From NCBI RefSeq assembly GCF_900099775.1, contig NZ_FMTM01000017.1, forward strand, positions 32,868 to 96,867: a DNA stretch of 64,000 nucleotides, written 5' to 3'. Source of the stretch: Rhizobium mongolense subsp. loessense. Its GTDB lineage: Bacteria; Pseudomonadota; Alphaproteobacteria; Rhizobiales; Rhizobiaceae. The first letter of the stretch is position 1. Every line of letters begins with the position of its first letter. This document shows positions 43,565-52,963 of the stretch, one piece after another. The position numbers were made by a program, and so were the translations under genes. The notes under the pieces are model-generated. The model saw only the letters and a program-made list of their open reading frames with translations, was not told the DNA's origin and did no database searches.

Positions 43565-44875
43565 TCAGAGCGGTTTGGTCTCGTTCTCCGCAGCAGGACG
43601 GATGCGTAGCCTGGTGATGCGGTTCTTCTCGCGCTTCATGACGATGAAGCGCTTGCCGTAAAAAGTGAAGGCCTGCCGCTCTTCCGGGATCGTCATCGAT
43701 TCATGGATGACGAGGCCGGCGATCGTCGTCGCCTCTTCATCGGGCAACTGCCAATCGAGCGCGCGGTTCAGGTCCCGGATCGGCACACTGCCATCGACAA
43801 CGATCGAGCCGTCGGATTCCTGGCGCACGCCCTGCATATCGATATCGTGCTCATCGGAAATATCGCCGACGATCTCTTCTAGGATGTCCTCGAGCGTCAC
43901 GATGCCCTGCACCTCACCATACTCGTCGACGACGACGGCGAAGTGCTGCTTGCGGCGCAGGAACGCATTGAGCTGATCTTCGAGATTGGTGCTGTCCGGC
44001 ACGAACCAGGGTTTCTGGGCAATCTTGACGATATCGAGATTCTCCGGCTCCACGTTCGGCTCGGCCAGCGCGCGCAGCAAGTCTTTTGCGTGGACGACGC
44101 CGATGATGTTGTCGATCGTGCCGCGCCACAGCGGCATGCGGGTATAGGGGCTCTCGAGGATCGTGCGAACCACTACCTCCGGCGCGTCGTCTGCATTGAT
44201 CGCCCGCATCGCCGTGCGATGAACCATGATGTCGGAGAGTTCAAGCTGGCTAAGGTCGAGTATTCCGCCAAGGCGATCCCGGTCAGCCTTCACCACCGCC
44301 CCCTCGCGATGCAACAGATCGACGGTACCGCGCAGTTCCTCGTGCGCCGTCAGCATCGGGATTTCACGCGATAGGGTGATGCCGAAGCGCCCCAGGATCC
44401 GGCGGACGACGGCATTGACGAGAGATGAAATCGGACCGACGACAGCGACAAAGAGCTTGATTGGCAATGCCGCGCTCAATGCAAAACGGTCAGGCGACGA
44501 GATCGCCCAGCTCTTCGGCAGAACTTCCGCGAAAATGACGAGGATGACAGTCATAGCAAGCGTTGCAAGCGCCACGCCCGAGCTGCCGAAAAGACTGAGA
44601 AACAAGCTGGTCGCAAGAGACGAAGACAGGATGTTAGCAAGGTTGTTGCCGATCAGCAGCGCCCCGATCAGCCGGTCGCGCCGCTCGATCAGCTGGCGCA
44701 CAAGACCGGCGCGCCTTTCGCCGTTGGTTTCCAGCGTATGCATGCGGCTGCGAGAAACCGCCGTCAGCGCAGTCTCCGAACCAACGAAGAAGGCTGATAT
44801 GAGGACGAGGGCCACGATGGCAACGATTTCCGGCCAGTAAACCGCAAGAAATGCCAGCGTGACTTCGAGTGTCAT
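43565..44875 (-). CDS. HlyC/CorC family transporter (CNNM-type)
   Basis: A 436-aa membrane protein: a DUF21/CNNM domain with three to four helices (about 1-190), a CBS pair (about 205-335: SDIMVHRTAMRAI, DNIIGVVHAKDLLRAL, HFAVVVDEYGEVQGIVTLEDILEEIVG), and a C-terminal CorC_HlyC FAD-like domain. The family is linked to magnesium/cobalt efflux. Its start overlaps the end of aroB by 4 bp (ATGA), so it is the third member of an aroK-aroB operon, an arrangement seen widely in rhizobia. Confidence 0.92.
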   Translation of the reverse strand: MTLEVTLAFLAVYWPEIVAIVALVLISAFFVGSETALTAVSRSRMHTLETNGERRAGLVRQLIERRDRLIGALLIGNNLANILSSSLATSLFLSLFGSSGVALATLAMTVILVIFAEVLPKSWAISSPDRFALSAALPIKLFVAVVGPISSLVNAVVRRILGRFGITLSREIPMLTAHEELRGTVDLLHREGAVVKADRDRLGGILDLSQLELSDIMVHRTAMRAINADDAPEVVVRTILESPYTRMPLWRGTIDNIIGVVHAKDLLRALAEPNVEPENLDIVKIAQKPWFVPDSTNLEDQLNAFLRRKQHFAVVVDEYGEVQGIVTLEDILEEIVGDISDEHDIDMQGVRQESDGSIVVDGSVPIRDLNRALDWQLPDEEATTIAGLVIHESMTIPEERQAFTFYGKRFIVMKREKNRITRLRIRPAAENETKPL

Positions 44876-46002
44876 TGCGGCTGCTTTTGCTTGAGGAAGG
44901 CCAACACTTCGGAAGCCGGCACATCATCGGCGATGAACGACCGGCCAATGCCGTGAGTCAGGATGAAGGTGAACTTGCCGTTTTTCACTTTCTTGTCCTG
45001 CGCCATCGCGTCGAGCAGCTTTTCAGCCGGCGGAAGAGCGCCTGGAATATCGGACATGCGCGTCGGCAGGCCGACCTCTTTCAGATGTTTCTCAACCCGC
45101 TTCGCGTCATCAGGGCTTGCGAGATTCATGCGCGCGGAAAATTCATGCGCGAGGACCATGCCGATCGAAACGCCTTCGCCGTGCACCAGGCGTGCACTCT
45201 CGTAGGCGGTGGCCGCCTCCAGAGCGTGCCCGAAAGTATGGCCGAGATTGAGAAGCGCCCGCGGACCGTTCTCGCGCTCGTCAGCGACCACGACATCGGA
45301 TTTCGCCTGACAGCTTGTGGCAATCGCCTCGATACGCGCAGAGCCGCCGGCAAAGACGGCGCTCCAGTTTGTTTCAAGCCAAGCGAAAAAATCCGGCTTG
45401 TCGATAAGACCGTATTTTGCGACTTCTGCATAGCCGGCGCGGAATTCGCGCTCGCTGAGAGAGTTAAGAACATCAGTATCGGCAAGGACCAGATCCGGCT
45501 GATGGAAGACGCCGATAAGGTTCTTGCCGTGTCGGCTGTTGATGCCCGTCTTGCCGCCGACGGAAGAATCCACCTGCGAAAGCAGCGACGTCGGCACCTG
45601 CACGAAGCGCACGCCGCGACGCACGATGCCAGCGGCAAAGCCGGCAAGATCGCCAATAACGCCGCCACCAAGCGCAATGACGTAATCATTCCGCTCGACG
45701 CGCGCCTCCAGGATCTTGTCGCAGACGGTCATCAGATGCTCGAAGCTCTTCGTCTTCTCGCCGGCGGGCAGCACAAGCTGTGCGGACATGATACCCGAGC
45801 CTTCGAGGCTTCTAACGAGAGCTTCGAGATAGAGTGGCGCTACGTGCTCATCCGTGATGATCGCAGCTTTGCGACCCTTCAGCCGTGACGCTATTTCCGC
45901 TCCAGCGCGCGCGATCAGACCCGGCCCGATCAATATATCGTAGGCGCGCTCACCGAGCGGTACGTGAACCTTTCGTTGGGCGGAGGAGGAGATCGCATTC
46001 AT
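44872..46002 (-). CDS. aroB: 3-dehydroquinate synthase
   Basis: A 376-aa NAD- and metal-dependent enzyme, the second step of the shikimate pathway. LPAGEKTKSFEHL, ALGGGVIGDLAGFAAG, PTSLLSQVDSSVGGKTGINSRHGKN and LLNLGHTFGHALEA (metal His) are diagnostic. It is coupled to both neighbours: the aroK stop overlaps its start by 4 bp and its stop overlaps the CorC start. Confidence 0.97.
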   Translation of the reverse strand: MNAISSSAQRKVHVPLGERAYDILIGPGLIARAGAEIASRLKGRKAAIITDEHVAPLYLEALVRSLEGSGIMSAQLVLPAGEKTKSFEHLMTVCDKILEARVERNDYVIALGGGVIGDLAGFAAGIVRRGVRFVQVPTSLLSQVDSSVGGKTGINSRHGKNLIGVFHQPDLVLADTDVLNSLSEREFRAGYAEVAKYGLIDKPDFFAWLETNWSAVFAGGSARIEAIATSCQAKSDVVVADERENGPRALLNLGHTFGHALEAATAYESARLVHGEGVSIGMVLAHEFSARMNLASPDDAKRVEKHLKEVGLPTRMSDIPGALPPAEKLLDAMAQDKKVKNGKFTFILTHGIGRSFIADDVPASEVLAFLKQKQPQ

Positions 46003-46589
46003 GGTATTGTACTTTCGGTTTGGGCTTCGATCACGGCCTTCAACACTTCGTCAGCCATGACTTCCTTACGCACGTCACGCGACAACACGGTGATGTCGGC
46101 TTCGGCATAGATCGGGTATCGCGCGTTCATCAGGTTTTCGAGCGTCTGCCTTGGATTCTCGGTCTTCAGGAGCGGGCGTGTGTCGCGCTTGCTGACCCGC
46201 TCCCACAGCACGTCGAGATCGGCCTTCAACCAGACGGAAAGGCCGCTCTTCTTGATGTGCTTGCGCGTCCGATCATTGATGAAAGCGCCACCGCCGGTAG
46301 ATACCACGCGCGGCCCATTCTTCAGCAACCGCTTCATCACGCGTGTTTCCAGCGCGCGGAACTCATCTTCGCCGTAAGCTGCGAAAAGCTCCGAGATGGT
46401 CATGCGGGAGACGCGCTCGATCTCCACGTCGCTGTCGATGAAAGGAACACCCAGCTGATGGGCGACGATACGGCCGACGGAGGATTTGCCGGCCCCCATG
46501 AGGCCAACGAGGATCAGATTGCGGGATCCGAGCGTGGCGCGAGCTCTGTCTTTCAGGCTGTCTCCCACTTTCAGAACTGGGTCACTCAT
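45999..46589 (-). CDS. aroK: Shikimate kinase
   Basis: A predicted 196-aa P-loop kinase phosphorylating shikimate. Walker A GLMGAGKSS spans 29-37, the DSDVEIE shikimate-binding Asp follows, STGGGAF and a C-terminal R-x-PIY-x-EAD (ARYPIYAEADITV) close the pattern. I start at ATG 46589 (MSDPVLKVGD); a GTG four codons upstream is possible. First gene of aroK-aroB-CorC; divergent from a 58-aa membrane protein. Confidence 0.95.
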   Translation of the reverse strand: MSDPVLKVGDSLKDRARATLGSRNLILVGLMGAGKSSVGRIVAHQLGVPFIDSDVEIERVSRMTISELFAAYGEDEFRALETRVMKRLLKNGPRVVSTGGGAFINDRTRKHIKKSGLSVWLKADLDVLWERVSKRDTRPLLKTENPRQTLENLMNARYPIYAEADITVLSRDVRKEVMADEVLKAVIEAQTESTIP

Positions 46590-46735
46590 CGGTCCATTCA
46601 CACTTTGTTTGCAAACGGTATCGACAAATGCGGGTGTAGCGTCAAGTCGCGGACCAGGGAAACATGGTTCAAAAGCCGCTTCTTGCACGCAAACCCGCTT
46701 CTTCATAAAAGAGGCAGAGCTCACGGAGTTGCGAA

Positions 46736-46912
46736 ATGCCGACCCTCTTGCGTCTCTTGGCTGTCCTGGCGATGATCGCTGGGGCGATTTATGGCGGTAT
46801 GGTGGCGCTCGTGACCTTCGTGGAGCCACAGCCGCGCGACGTGACGATCCGTATTCCGTCGGAACGCATCAACCCGCCGGCGACTGGCACGATCAAACCG
46901 GCGAAGAAGTGA
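46736..46912 (+). CDS. Small membrane protein upstream of xerD (58 aa)
   Basis: A 58-aa protein: one N-terminal transmembrane helix (LLRLLAVLAMIAGAIYGGMVAL), then a Pro/Arg-rich tail (FVEPQPRDVTIRIPSERINP) ending PAKK. ATG 46736 has GGAG 8 nt upstream. Its stop is 4 bp before the xerD start, so the two are co-translated. Third-position GC is high, as in real genes of this window. I know of no function. Confidence 0.75.
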   Translation: MPTLLRLLAVLAMIAGAIYGGMVALVTFVEPQPRDVTIRIPSERINPPATGTIKPAKK

Positions 46913-46916
46913 TCCG

Positions 46917-47870
46917 ATGAAGGATCTGAGCCGCGTCCATGTGGAAGCCTTTCTCGAGATGATGAGTGCAGAGCGAGGTGCTGCCGTGAACACGCTGCAG
47001 TCCTACGAGCGCGATCTGGACGACCTCCATGCATTCCTGAACGGCAAATGCGTGCGGCTGACCGAAGCGGCCTCCGGCGATCTCGCTGCCTACCTCTCCT
47101 CGCTCTCGAAACGGGGCTTCAAGTCCTCGTCCCAGGCCCGCCGGCTGGCAGCCATGCGGCAATTCTACAAATTCCTTTATGCCGAAGGCCTGCGGGTTGA
47201 TGACCCGACGGGCGTTCTCGACGCGCCGAAGAAAGCGCGAGCTCTGCCAAAGACAATGGGCGTCGAGGAGGTGACGCGACTACTGACACAGGCCGAAACC
47301 GAAGCCAACAATCCCGCGGACGGCCAATTGCAGCGCCAGCGAATGTTGGCGCTTCTGGAGCTGCTTTACGCGACAGGAATGCGCGTCAGCGAACTCGTTT
47401 CGCTGCCGGCACGCGTTCTCGACCAAGAAGGGCGTTTCCTGATCATTCGCGGTAAGGGCAACAAGGAGCGGCTCGTACCTCTATCTCAATCGTCAATCGC
47501 TGCACTCAAGGTCTATGGCCGGTCGCTCGCAGAAGAGAACGCCAAGGCGAAGGATCCGGTTGATAGTCCATGGCTTTTTCCGGCAGCCTCCAAGGAAGGC
47601 TATCTGCCCCGCCAGGTTTTTGCCCGGGAACTGAAAAACCTCGCGATCCGTGCCGGACTGACGCCATCAATGATCTCACCGCACGTCATGCGTCACGCCT
47701 TTGCAAGCCATCTTCTTGCCAACGGCGCCGACCTTCGCGTAGTTCAAGAACTCCTCGGACATTCCGACATTTCGACGACACAGATCTATACGCATGTCCT
47801 TGAAGAAAGGCTGCAGCAACTGGTTCAGACGCATCACCCCCTTGCCAAACAGGCGAAAAAGCACGAATAG
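46917..47870 (+). CDS. xerD: Tyrosine recombinase XerD
   Basis: A 317-aa chromosome-dimer resolvase that acts with XerC at dif under FtsK control. The SAM-like core-binding domain (about 1-100) precedes the catalytic domain: Arg in ATGMRVSELVSL, Lys in GKGNKERLVPL, HVMRHAFASHL (His and Arg), and the Tyr in TTQIYTHV. Length and full catalytic set distinguish it from the integrase remnant at 3198. The Pro-rich 58-aa gene is directly upstream; accA follows after 62 bp. Confidence 0.95.
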   Translation: MKDLSRVHVEAFLEMMSAERGAAVNTLQSYERDLDDLHAFLNGKCVRLTEAASGDLAAYLSSLSKRGFKSSSQARRLAAMRQFYKFLYAEGLRVDDPTGVLDAPKKARALPKTMGVEEVTRLLTQAETEANNPADGQLQRQRMLALLELLYATGMRVSELVSLPARVLDQEGRFLIIRGKGNKERLVPLSQSSIAALKVYGRSLAEENAKAKDPVDSPWLFPAASKEGYLPRQVFARELKNLAIRAGLTPSMISPHVMRHAFASHLLANGADLRVVQELLGHSDISTTQIYTHVLEERLQQLVQTHHPLAKQAKKHE

Positions 47871-47932
47871 GACCGGCGACATGGGGCAAGGCCAGCAAGA
47901 CGCCCCGGGCACAAGGAACGGAAACGCACCTC

Positions 47933-48889
47933 ATGCACAACTATCTCGACTTCGAAAAGCCGATCTCCGACCTCGAAGGCAAGATCATCGAACTGAAGAA
48001 GCTCGCTTCCGAAGACGAGAGCATCGATACGTCCGATGAGGTCGGCAGGCTAGAGGTTCGCGTTCGCGAAGCGATGGTCGATATCTATTCCAAGCTCAAC
48101 GCCTGGCAAAAGACGCAGGTTGCTCGCCATCCGCAGCGCCCGCACTTCGTCGATTATGCAAAAACGCTCTTCCAGGAGTTCACGCCGCTCGCTGGCGACC
48201 GCAAGTTCTCCGAGGACGCGGCGATCCAGGCAGGCCTTGCGCGCTTTCGCGGCCAACCGATTGCCGTCATAGGCCAGGAAAAGGGCAGCGATACCAAGAG
48301 CCGACTGAAGCACAATTTCGGCAGCGCCCGCCCTGAAGGCTATCGCAAGGCGATCCGCATTCTTGAAATGGCTGACCGTTTCGGCCTTCCGGTCGTCACC
48401 CTCGTCGATACCGCTGGCGCTTATCCAGGCGTTGGCGCCGAAGAGCGCGGCCAGGCTGAAGCAATCGCCCGCTCGACGGAAATGTGCCTTGGCGTCAAAG
48501 TACCGATCATCTCCGTCATCATCGGCGAAGGCGGCTCCGGTGGCGCGATCGCGATCGCGACCGGAAACAAGGTCTATATGCTCGAGCATTCGATCTACAG
48601 CGTGATCTCACCGGAAGGCGCGGCCTCCATTCTATGGCGCGATTCGACCCGCGCCAGGGAAGCAGCAACCAACATGAAGATCACCGCCGAGGACCTGAAG
48701 TCGCTTAGCATCATCGACGGCATCATTCCCGAACCGCTCGGCGGCGCGCATCGCGATCCGGACAGCGTCATCGCCGCCACCGGCGATGTCATCGCAAGCG
48801 CCCTTGCCGAACTATCGTCGCGTTCCGGCGAACAGCTGCGCAGCGACCGCCGCCAGAAATTCCTCGCCATGGGCCGGAATCTCGCATAA
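47933..48889 (+). CDS. accA: Acetyl-CoA carboxylase carboxyltransferase subunit alpha
   Basis: A 318-aa subunit of the heterotetrameric acetyl-CoA carboxylase, committed step of fatty acid synthesis. LDFEKPISDLEGKIIELK opens it, followed by the crotonase-fold core: DTKSRLKHNFGSARPEGYRKA, VVTLVDTAGAYPGVGAEERGQAEAIA, VIIGEGGSGGAIAIA, and SVISPEGAASILWRD. It is separated from the next gene by about 200 bp. Confidence 0.97.
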   Translation: MHNYLDFEKPISDLEGKIIELKKLASEDESIDTSDEVGRLEVRVREAMVDIYSKLNAWQKTQVARHPQRPHFVDYAKTLFQEFTPLAGDRKFSEDAAIQAGLARFRGQPIAVIGQEKGSDTKSRLKHNFGSARPEGYRKAIRILEMADRFGLPVVTLVDTAGAYPGVGAEERGQAEAIARSTEMCLGVKVPIISVIIGEGGSGGAIAIATGNKVYMLEHSIYSVISPEGAASILWRDSTRAREAATNMKITAEDLKSLSIIDGIIPEPLGGAHRDPDSVIAATGDVIASALAELSSRSGEQLRSDRRQKFLAMGRNLA

Positions 48890-49087
48890 CTCCCAGCATA
48901 CGTGACCGGATTACGGCCAAACCTTGGCCACAATAATGTTATCAGTAACAGTCGCGCTTGCGGGACATCCTTGGGCAAGTCATAGGCTGGTAAGAAATTG
49001 TGAAGTATAAGCCGTCTATGATTCTGGGATCGCCCGGACTCCATGGACGCGGATCGGGTCGTATCGATTTAATGGGCTTGTTGGGAA

Positions 49088-50326
49088 ATGCGCATTCGTC
49101 ATTTTGCCTATGTTTCGCTGATGGCGCTGGCTCTTGCTGGCTGCAACGACGCTTTGGACGTCACCCATACTGATCTCTCGAAGGTCAAGAACAAGGTCGA
49201 GCAACCTCTGCCGGCACGTATCCTCGCCGATATGAGGACGAAAGGCATGGACCGCAACTCCCCGATCATGATCCGAATCTTCAAGGAAGAAGGCGCTCTC
49301 GAAGTTTGGAAGGCCAAGACGGACAATCGCTTCGAGAAGATCGCGGATTACAAGATCTGCGCGTGGTCGGGCCGGCTGGGCCCGAAAGTCAAGACTGGCG
49401 ACCGGCAGGCGCCGGAGGGCTTCTACAACTTGACACGGGCGAACCTTAACCCGAACTCCAAGTATTATCTGGCGATCAACACCGGCTTTCCGAACCGATA
49501 CGACGCTGCCAACGGCCGCACAGGCTCCGACTTGATGATCCACGGCGCATGTTCGTCTTCCGGCTGCTATTCGATGACCGACGAGCAGGTTCTGGAAATC
49601 TACGCTTTCGCGCGTGATGCCTTCAAGGGCGGCCAGGCAACCGTTCAGCTGCAGGCGTTTCCCTTCCGCATGACGGCGGAAAACATGTTCAAGCACCGCC
49701 TGAACCAGAACTATGACTTCTGGAAGATGCTCAAGGTCGGCTACGACAATTTCGAGGTCACCAAGCGTCCGCCGGAAGTGAATGTCTGCGAGAAGAAATA
49801 TGTCTTCAACCAGCAGTTAGCGCAGGGCAGCTCCGCCTTCAATCCGGCAGGCCAGTGCCCAGCAATGTCAACGCCTCCAGCGCTGGCCTTAGCACTTGCA
49901 GCCTATAACAAAACATACGCGGCCGACTTCGCCAGGGCCGAAAGGAAATTCGACGGCATGGCTTGGTACGACCCAACCGAAGCCGAGCGTAAAGCCGTCG
50001 TTGCCAAGCAGCGCAAGGGCCGTGAACTCGCTTATGCACCAACCGGCACGTCGCTGGAGGCAGGCCGCATGGTCAAGGTAGCCGAACTTGAGGAAATGAT
50101 GTCGAAGCCCGCTGCACCCGCGGCAAATGCGACGGCGATCGCCGCTGCGACACCGGCATCGGCAACAGCACCTGCTCCGAACAATGCGACAGCGGTTGCA
50201 GCGGTTGTACCTGCCAATATCCCCGTTCCGGCGCAGAACCCTCTAGCCTTCGCGCCGGAACCGCCTCCGCAGGAAACGGCAGAAGCCACCAAGAAGCCGT
50301 TTTGGAAATTCTGGGCCAGGAACTGA
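49088..50326 (+). CDS. Murein L,D-transpeptidase family lipoprotein
   Basis: A 412-aa envelope protein. The signal sequence ends with the lipobox ALAG-Cys19. The YkuD-type catalytic loop reads IHGACSSSGCYSM, with His152 and nucleophile Cys160 (YafK/DpaA-like group; such proteins either cross-link peptidoglycan or detach lipoproteins). The C-terminal part from about residue 330 is an Ala/Pro-rich linker ending in a basic WKFWARN tail. tusA follows after 5 bp, so they may share a transcript. Confidence 0.88.
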   Translation: MRIRHFAYVSLMALALAGCNDALDVTHTDLSKVKNKVEQPLPARILADMRTKGMDRNSPIMIRIFKEEGALEVWKAKTDNRFEKIADYKICAWSGRLGPKVKTGDRQAPEGFYNLTRANLNPNSKYYLAINTGFPNRYDAANGRTGSDLMIHGACSSSGCYSMTDEQVLEIYAFARDAFKGGQATVQLQAFPFRMTAENMFKHRLNQNYDFWKMLKVGYDNFEVTKRPPEVNVCEKKYVFNQQLAQGSSAFNPAGQCPAMSTPPALALALAAYNKTYAADFARAERKFDGMAWYDPTEAERKAVVAKQRKGRELAYAPTGTSLEAGRMVKVAELEEMMSKPAAPAANATAIAAATPASATAPAPNNATAVAAVVPANIPVPAQNPLAFAPEPPPQETAEATKKPFWKFWARN

Positions 50327-50331
50327 GCGGC

Positions 50332-50556
50332 TTGGACGCCTTTTCCTATGACCTGCGCGGCCTGAAATGCCCCCTACCCGTGCTGAAGACCCGCCGCAAG
50401 CTTTCTTCGATGACAAGCGGCGCGCTCCTTCGGGTAGAAACGACCGATCCGCTGGCTGGGATCGACATCCCTCATTTCTGCAAGGAAGACGGCCACGCGT
50501 TACTGGAAACGGTGAAAACCGAAACCGGTCACCGTTTCCTGATCCGCAAGAGATAA
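50332..50556 (+). CDS. TusA-like sulfur carrier
   Basis: A predicted 74-aa protein with the SirA/TusA fold. The catalytic Cys is in LKCPLPVLKTRRKL, followed by TDPLAGIDIPHFC and a terminal GHRFLIRKR strand. It probably passes persulfide sulfur, for example to tRNA or molybdenum-cofactor synthesis; several TusA paralogues exist per genome, so the exact target is open. Start: TTG 50332 right after the L,D-transpeptidase stop. Confidence 0.85.
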   Translation: MDAFSYDLRGLKCPLPVLKTRRKLSSMTSGALLRVETTDPLAGIDIPHFCKEDGHALLETVKTETGHRFLIRKR

Positions 50557-50558
50557 TC

Positions 50559-51698
50559 TCAGATCTTCATGCCAGGAATGGCCAGCGGATTGTCGTTGAG
50601 AGCCGCGCGATCGGGCGTGTCGACTCGCGGCTTTCCAAGGAATGCATCGAAGAGGTTCTTCACGAAATCCTCCGGCAGATTCTTGGTGATCAGTACCATG
50701 CGCGTGCGCCGGTCGACCGGATCCGGCCAGGCCGGAAGGCGCACCGGCGGGTGAAAGATGTTCTGCACGCCATGCAGAACCAGAGGCCTCTCCGGCCAGT
50801 CCGAAACGGCAACGATGGCCTTCATGCGCAACAGTTTTTCGCCATGCGCGGAGCGCAACAGGTCGATGAACATCTCGAGCGCCATCGGCTCGATCGGCTT
50901 GTCTTCGACAATCGAGAAAGACCGGATCGACGCATCGTGACGCTTCACATCATGGGGATCTTGATGGTCATGACCATGATGGTGGTGGTGATCGTGTCCA
51001 TGATGGTGATGGACATCATGCTCGTCTTGGTCGCGAAGCCAGCGGCTGACGTCGGTGATCTTCGTTGCCGGGTTGTATAGACCGTTTACGAAAATCTCCG
51101 CGCTACCGGCGGGCGCGCTGTCAGCATCGATCGCCACCGCGCGCGGATTGAGGTAACGCAGCCGCGCCTCCAGCACCGGCAACAGCTCGGCGGATGCCAT
51201 CGACTGCTTCGACACGATGAGGCGATCGGCGACTGCGACTTGCCGGCGTGCCTCCTCGTGATTGGTGAGCGTCTGAAGACCGTTGACTGCGTCAACGACC
51301 GTGACAACGCCGTCCAGTTCGAAATTGCTGGCGATAATCGGGTTGCCCATGATCGCCTGCATGACCGGCGCCGGATCGGCAAGGCCGGTCGTCTCGATCA
51401 CGACACGTTTGACGGGCTTGACCCGGCCGGTCTGCACCGCATCCATGAGGTTTGCCAGCGTATCGACGAGCTCGCCGCGCACTGTGCAGCAAAGGCAGCC
51501 GTCAGAAAGTTCGATGATCGCATCGCCCGAGCTTTCGACGAGTAGATGGTCGATGCCGACATCGCCGAACTCGTTGATGATAACGGCGGCATCCTTCATC
51601 GCCGGATCCTTGAGGATGCGGTTCAGCAAGGTTGACTTGCCGGCGCCAAGAAAGCCGGTCAGGATCGTGACCGGTATCGTGTCGTGATAAATGCTCAT
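50559..51698 (-). CDS. CobW/COG0523 family GTPase with His-rich loop
   Basis: A 379-aa metallochaperone-type GTPase. Walker A GFLGAGKST spans 15-23, the metal CxCC (Cys68-Leu-Cys70-Cys71) sits in DGCLCCT, and the SKQ/TTGLADPAP segments are typical. A loop around residues 226-250 is packed with His (HHHHGHDHHHHHGHDHQD), pointing to zinc storage or delivery. The C-terminal CobW_C domain follows. CobW proper acts in cobalt insertion, whereas His-rich members (ZNG1/YjiA type) deal with zinc; I favour zinc. It lies 11 bp after dacC. Confidence 0.9.
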   Translation of the reverse strand: MSIYHDTIPVTILTGFLGAGKSTLLNRILKDPAMKDAAVIINEFGDVGIDHLLVESSGDAIIELSDGCLCCTVRGELVDTLANLMDAVQTGRVKPVKRVVIETTGLADPAPVMQAIMGNPIIASNFELDGVVTVVDAVNGLQTLTNHEEARRQVAVADRLIVSKQSMASAELLPVLEARLRYLNPRAVAIDADSAPAGSAEIFVNGLYNPATKITDVSRWLRDQDEHDVHHHHGHDHHHHHGHDHQDPHDVKRHDASIRSFSIVEDKPIEPMALEMFIDLLRSAHGEKLLRMKAIVAVSDWPERPLVLHGVQNIFHPPVRLPAWPDPVDRRTRMVLITKNLPEDFVKNLFDAFLGKPRVDTPDRAALNDNPLAIPGMKI

Positions 51699-51709
51699 TT
51701 GCTTTTGCC

Positions 51710-52813
51710 TTAGAAGGACGTCGGGCGCGGCAGCGGTACCGGTACGTTGGCAAGGTCGCCGATGGCCTCGGCCTTTGCCATCTTGTCCGGCTGGACATCC
51801 TGGCCGGGAATGAGACCGGCAAAGACGTAACGTGGCTCGTGATCCATTTCCTGGATATAGGGCGACTGCACTTTCATGCGCCCGACCTCGTCGCGCGTTT
51901 CGCTACGCACCTTGGCACCCTTTGCGCTGCAGATATCGGCGCTCATGTCGGTGACCTGATCCTGCCCCAGTCCGTAGGGCTTCAACGAACCCAAGGTATC
52001 GGTTGCGGGAAACTGTGCCGTAAAGCCCTTCTGCAACAGGTTCGCCGTCGCATCCGCACGCGCCGCGAGGCTGTCTGTGCCCAGAACGACTGAAATGATG
52101 GTGCGGCCGTTACGGGTCGCCGAACCGATCTGATTGAAGCCCGATGCGCAGATGAAACCGGTCTTCATGCCGTCGGCACCGGCGAAACGGCCGATCAGCA
52201 GATTGATGTTCGCCGTATTGGTCTTGCCGTTGGTAAAGCCTTCAAGAGCGAAATAGCCCGCATACTGCGGGAAGTCACGCCGTAACGCGACCGTCAAGAC
52301 TGCGAGATCGCGCGCCGTCGTATATTGGCCCTTGCCCGGCAGGCCGTTCGGATTGACGAAATGCGAATCCGACATGCCGAGTTTTGCTGCATCGGAATTC
52401 ATGCGCAGGACAAAGGCATCCTGGGTACCAGCGACGGCCTCTGCCACGGCAACGGCGACGTCATTCGCCGACTTGATCATGAGGATCTTCAACGCGCTGT
52501 CCAGCGTCAGCTTCTGCCCCGGCTTGTAATACATTTTTGCAGCCGGCTGAGCAGCTGCCTGCTTGCTGATGACGATCGGCGTTTCGAGGCTGATCTCGCC
52601 GGCGCGGATTGCATTGAACACCGTATAGGCCGTCATCAGCTTCGTCAGCGATGCCGGGTACCATTTGCGAAAGGCTTCCTCATGCTCCAGCACGCGGCCG
52701 CTTTGGACATCGACGAGAATATGCGGATTGGCTTGCGCCAGCGGAACCGAGAAGAAAAAAGCGGCCGTAGCGGTGGCTGCGAGTGAAATCAAACGTTTCT
52801 GGCGCGTTGACAC
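51710..52813 (-). CDS. D-alanyl-D-alanine carboxypeptidase (DacF/PBP5-like)
   Basis: A 367-aa low-molecular-weight penicillin-binding protein trimming the terminal D-Ala from muropeptides. After a signal peptide (residues 1-29) the catalytic triad of motifs is present: Ser55-x-x-Lys58 (ASLTK), SAND near 114, and GMKTGF near 217. The C-terminal PBP5-like beta domain follows, without an obvious amphipathic anchor. It is followed by the CobW GTPase gene and is divergent from the M20 hydrolase gene. Confidence 0.92.
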   Translation of the reverse strand: MSTRQKRLISLAATATAAFFFSVPLAQANPHILVDVQSGRVLEHEEAFRKWYPASLTKLMTAYTVFNAIRAGEISLETPIVISKQAAAQPAAKMYYKPGQKLTLDSALKILMIKSANDVAVAVAEAVAGTQDAFVLRMNSDAAKLGMSDSHFVNPNGLPGKGQYTTARDLAVLTVALRRDFPQYAGYFALEGFTNGKTNTANINLLIGRFAGADGMKTGFICASGFNQIGSATRNGRTIISVVLGTDSLAARADATANLLQKGFTAQFPATDTLGSLKPYGLGQDQVTDMSADICSAKGAKVRSETRDEVGRMKVQSPYIQEMDHEPRYVFAGLIPGQDVQPDKMAKAEAIGDLANVPVPLPRPTSF

Positions 52814-52963
52814 GGTTCGTCCCTAAGATGTCCGGAAATCTCGAAAGCTTCACCTATTTAGCTTATATGGCCATGACATGGCAAAGGTCATTGAATAAGT
52901 TATTCCGCGGCACAGCATCGCGCAAGCCGCCGGACAACCCGATTTCGCGACAGGAAGTTACGT

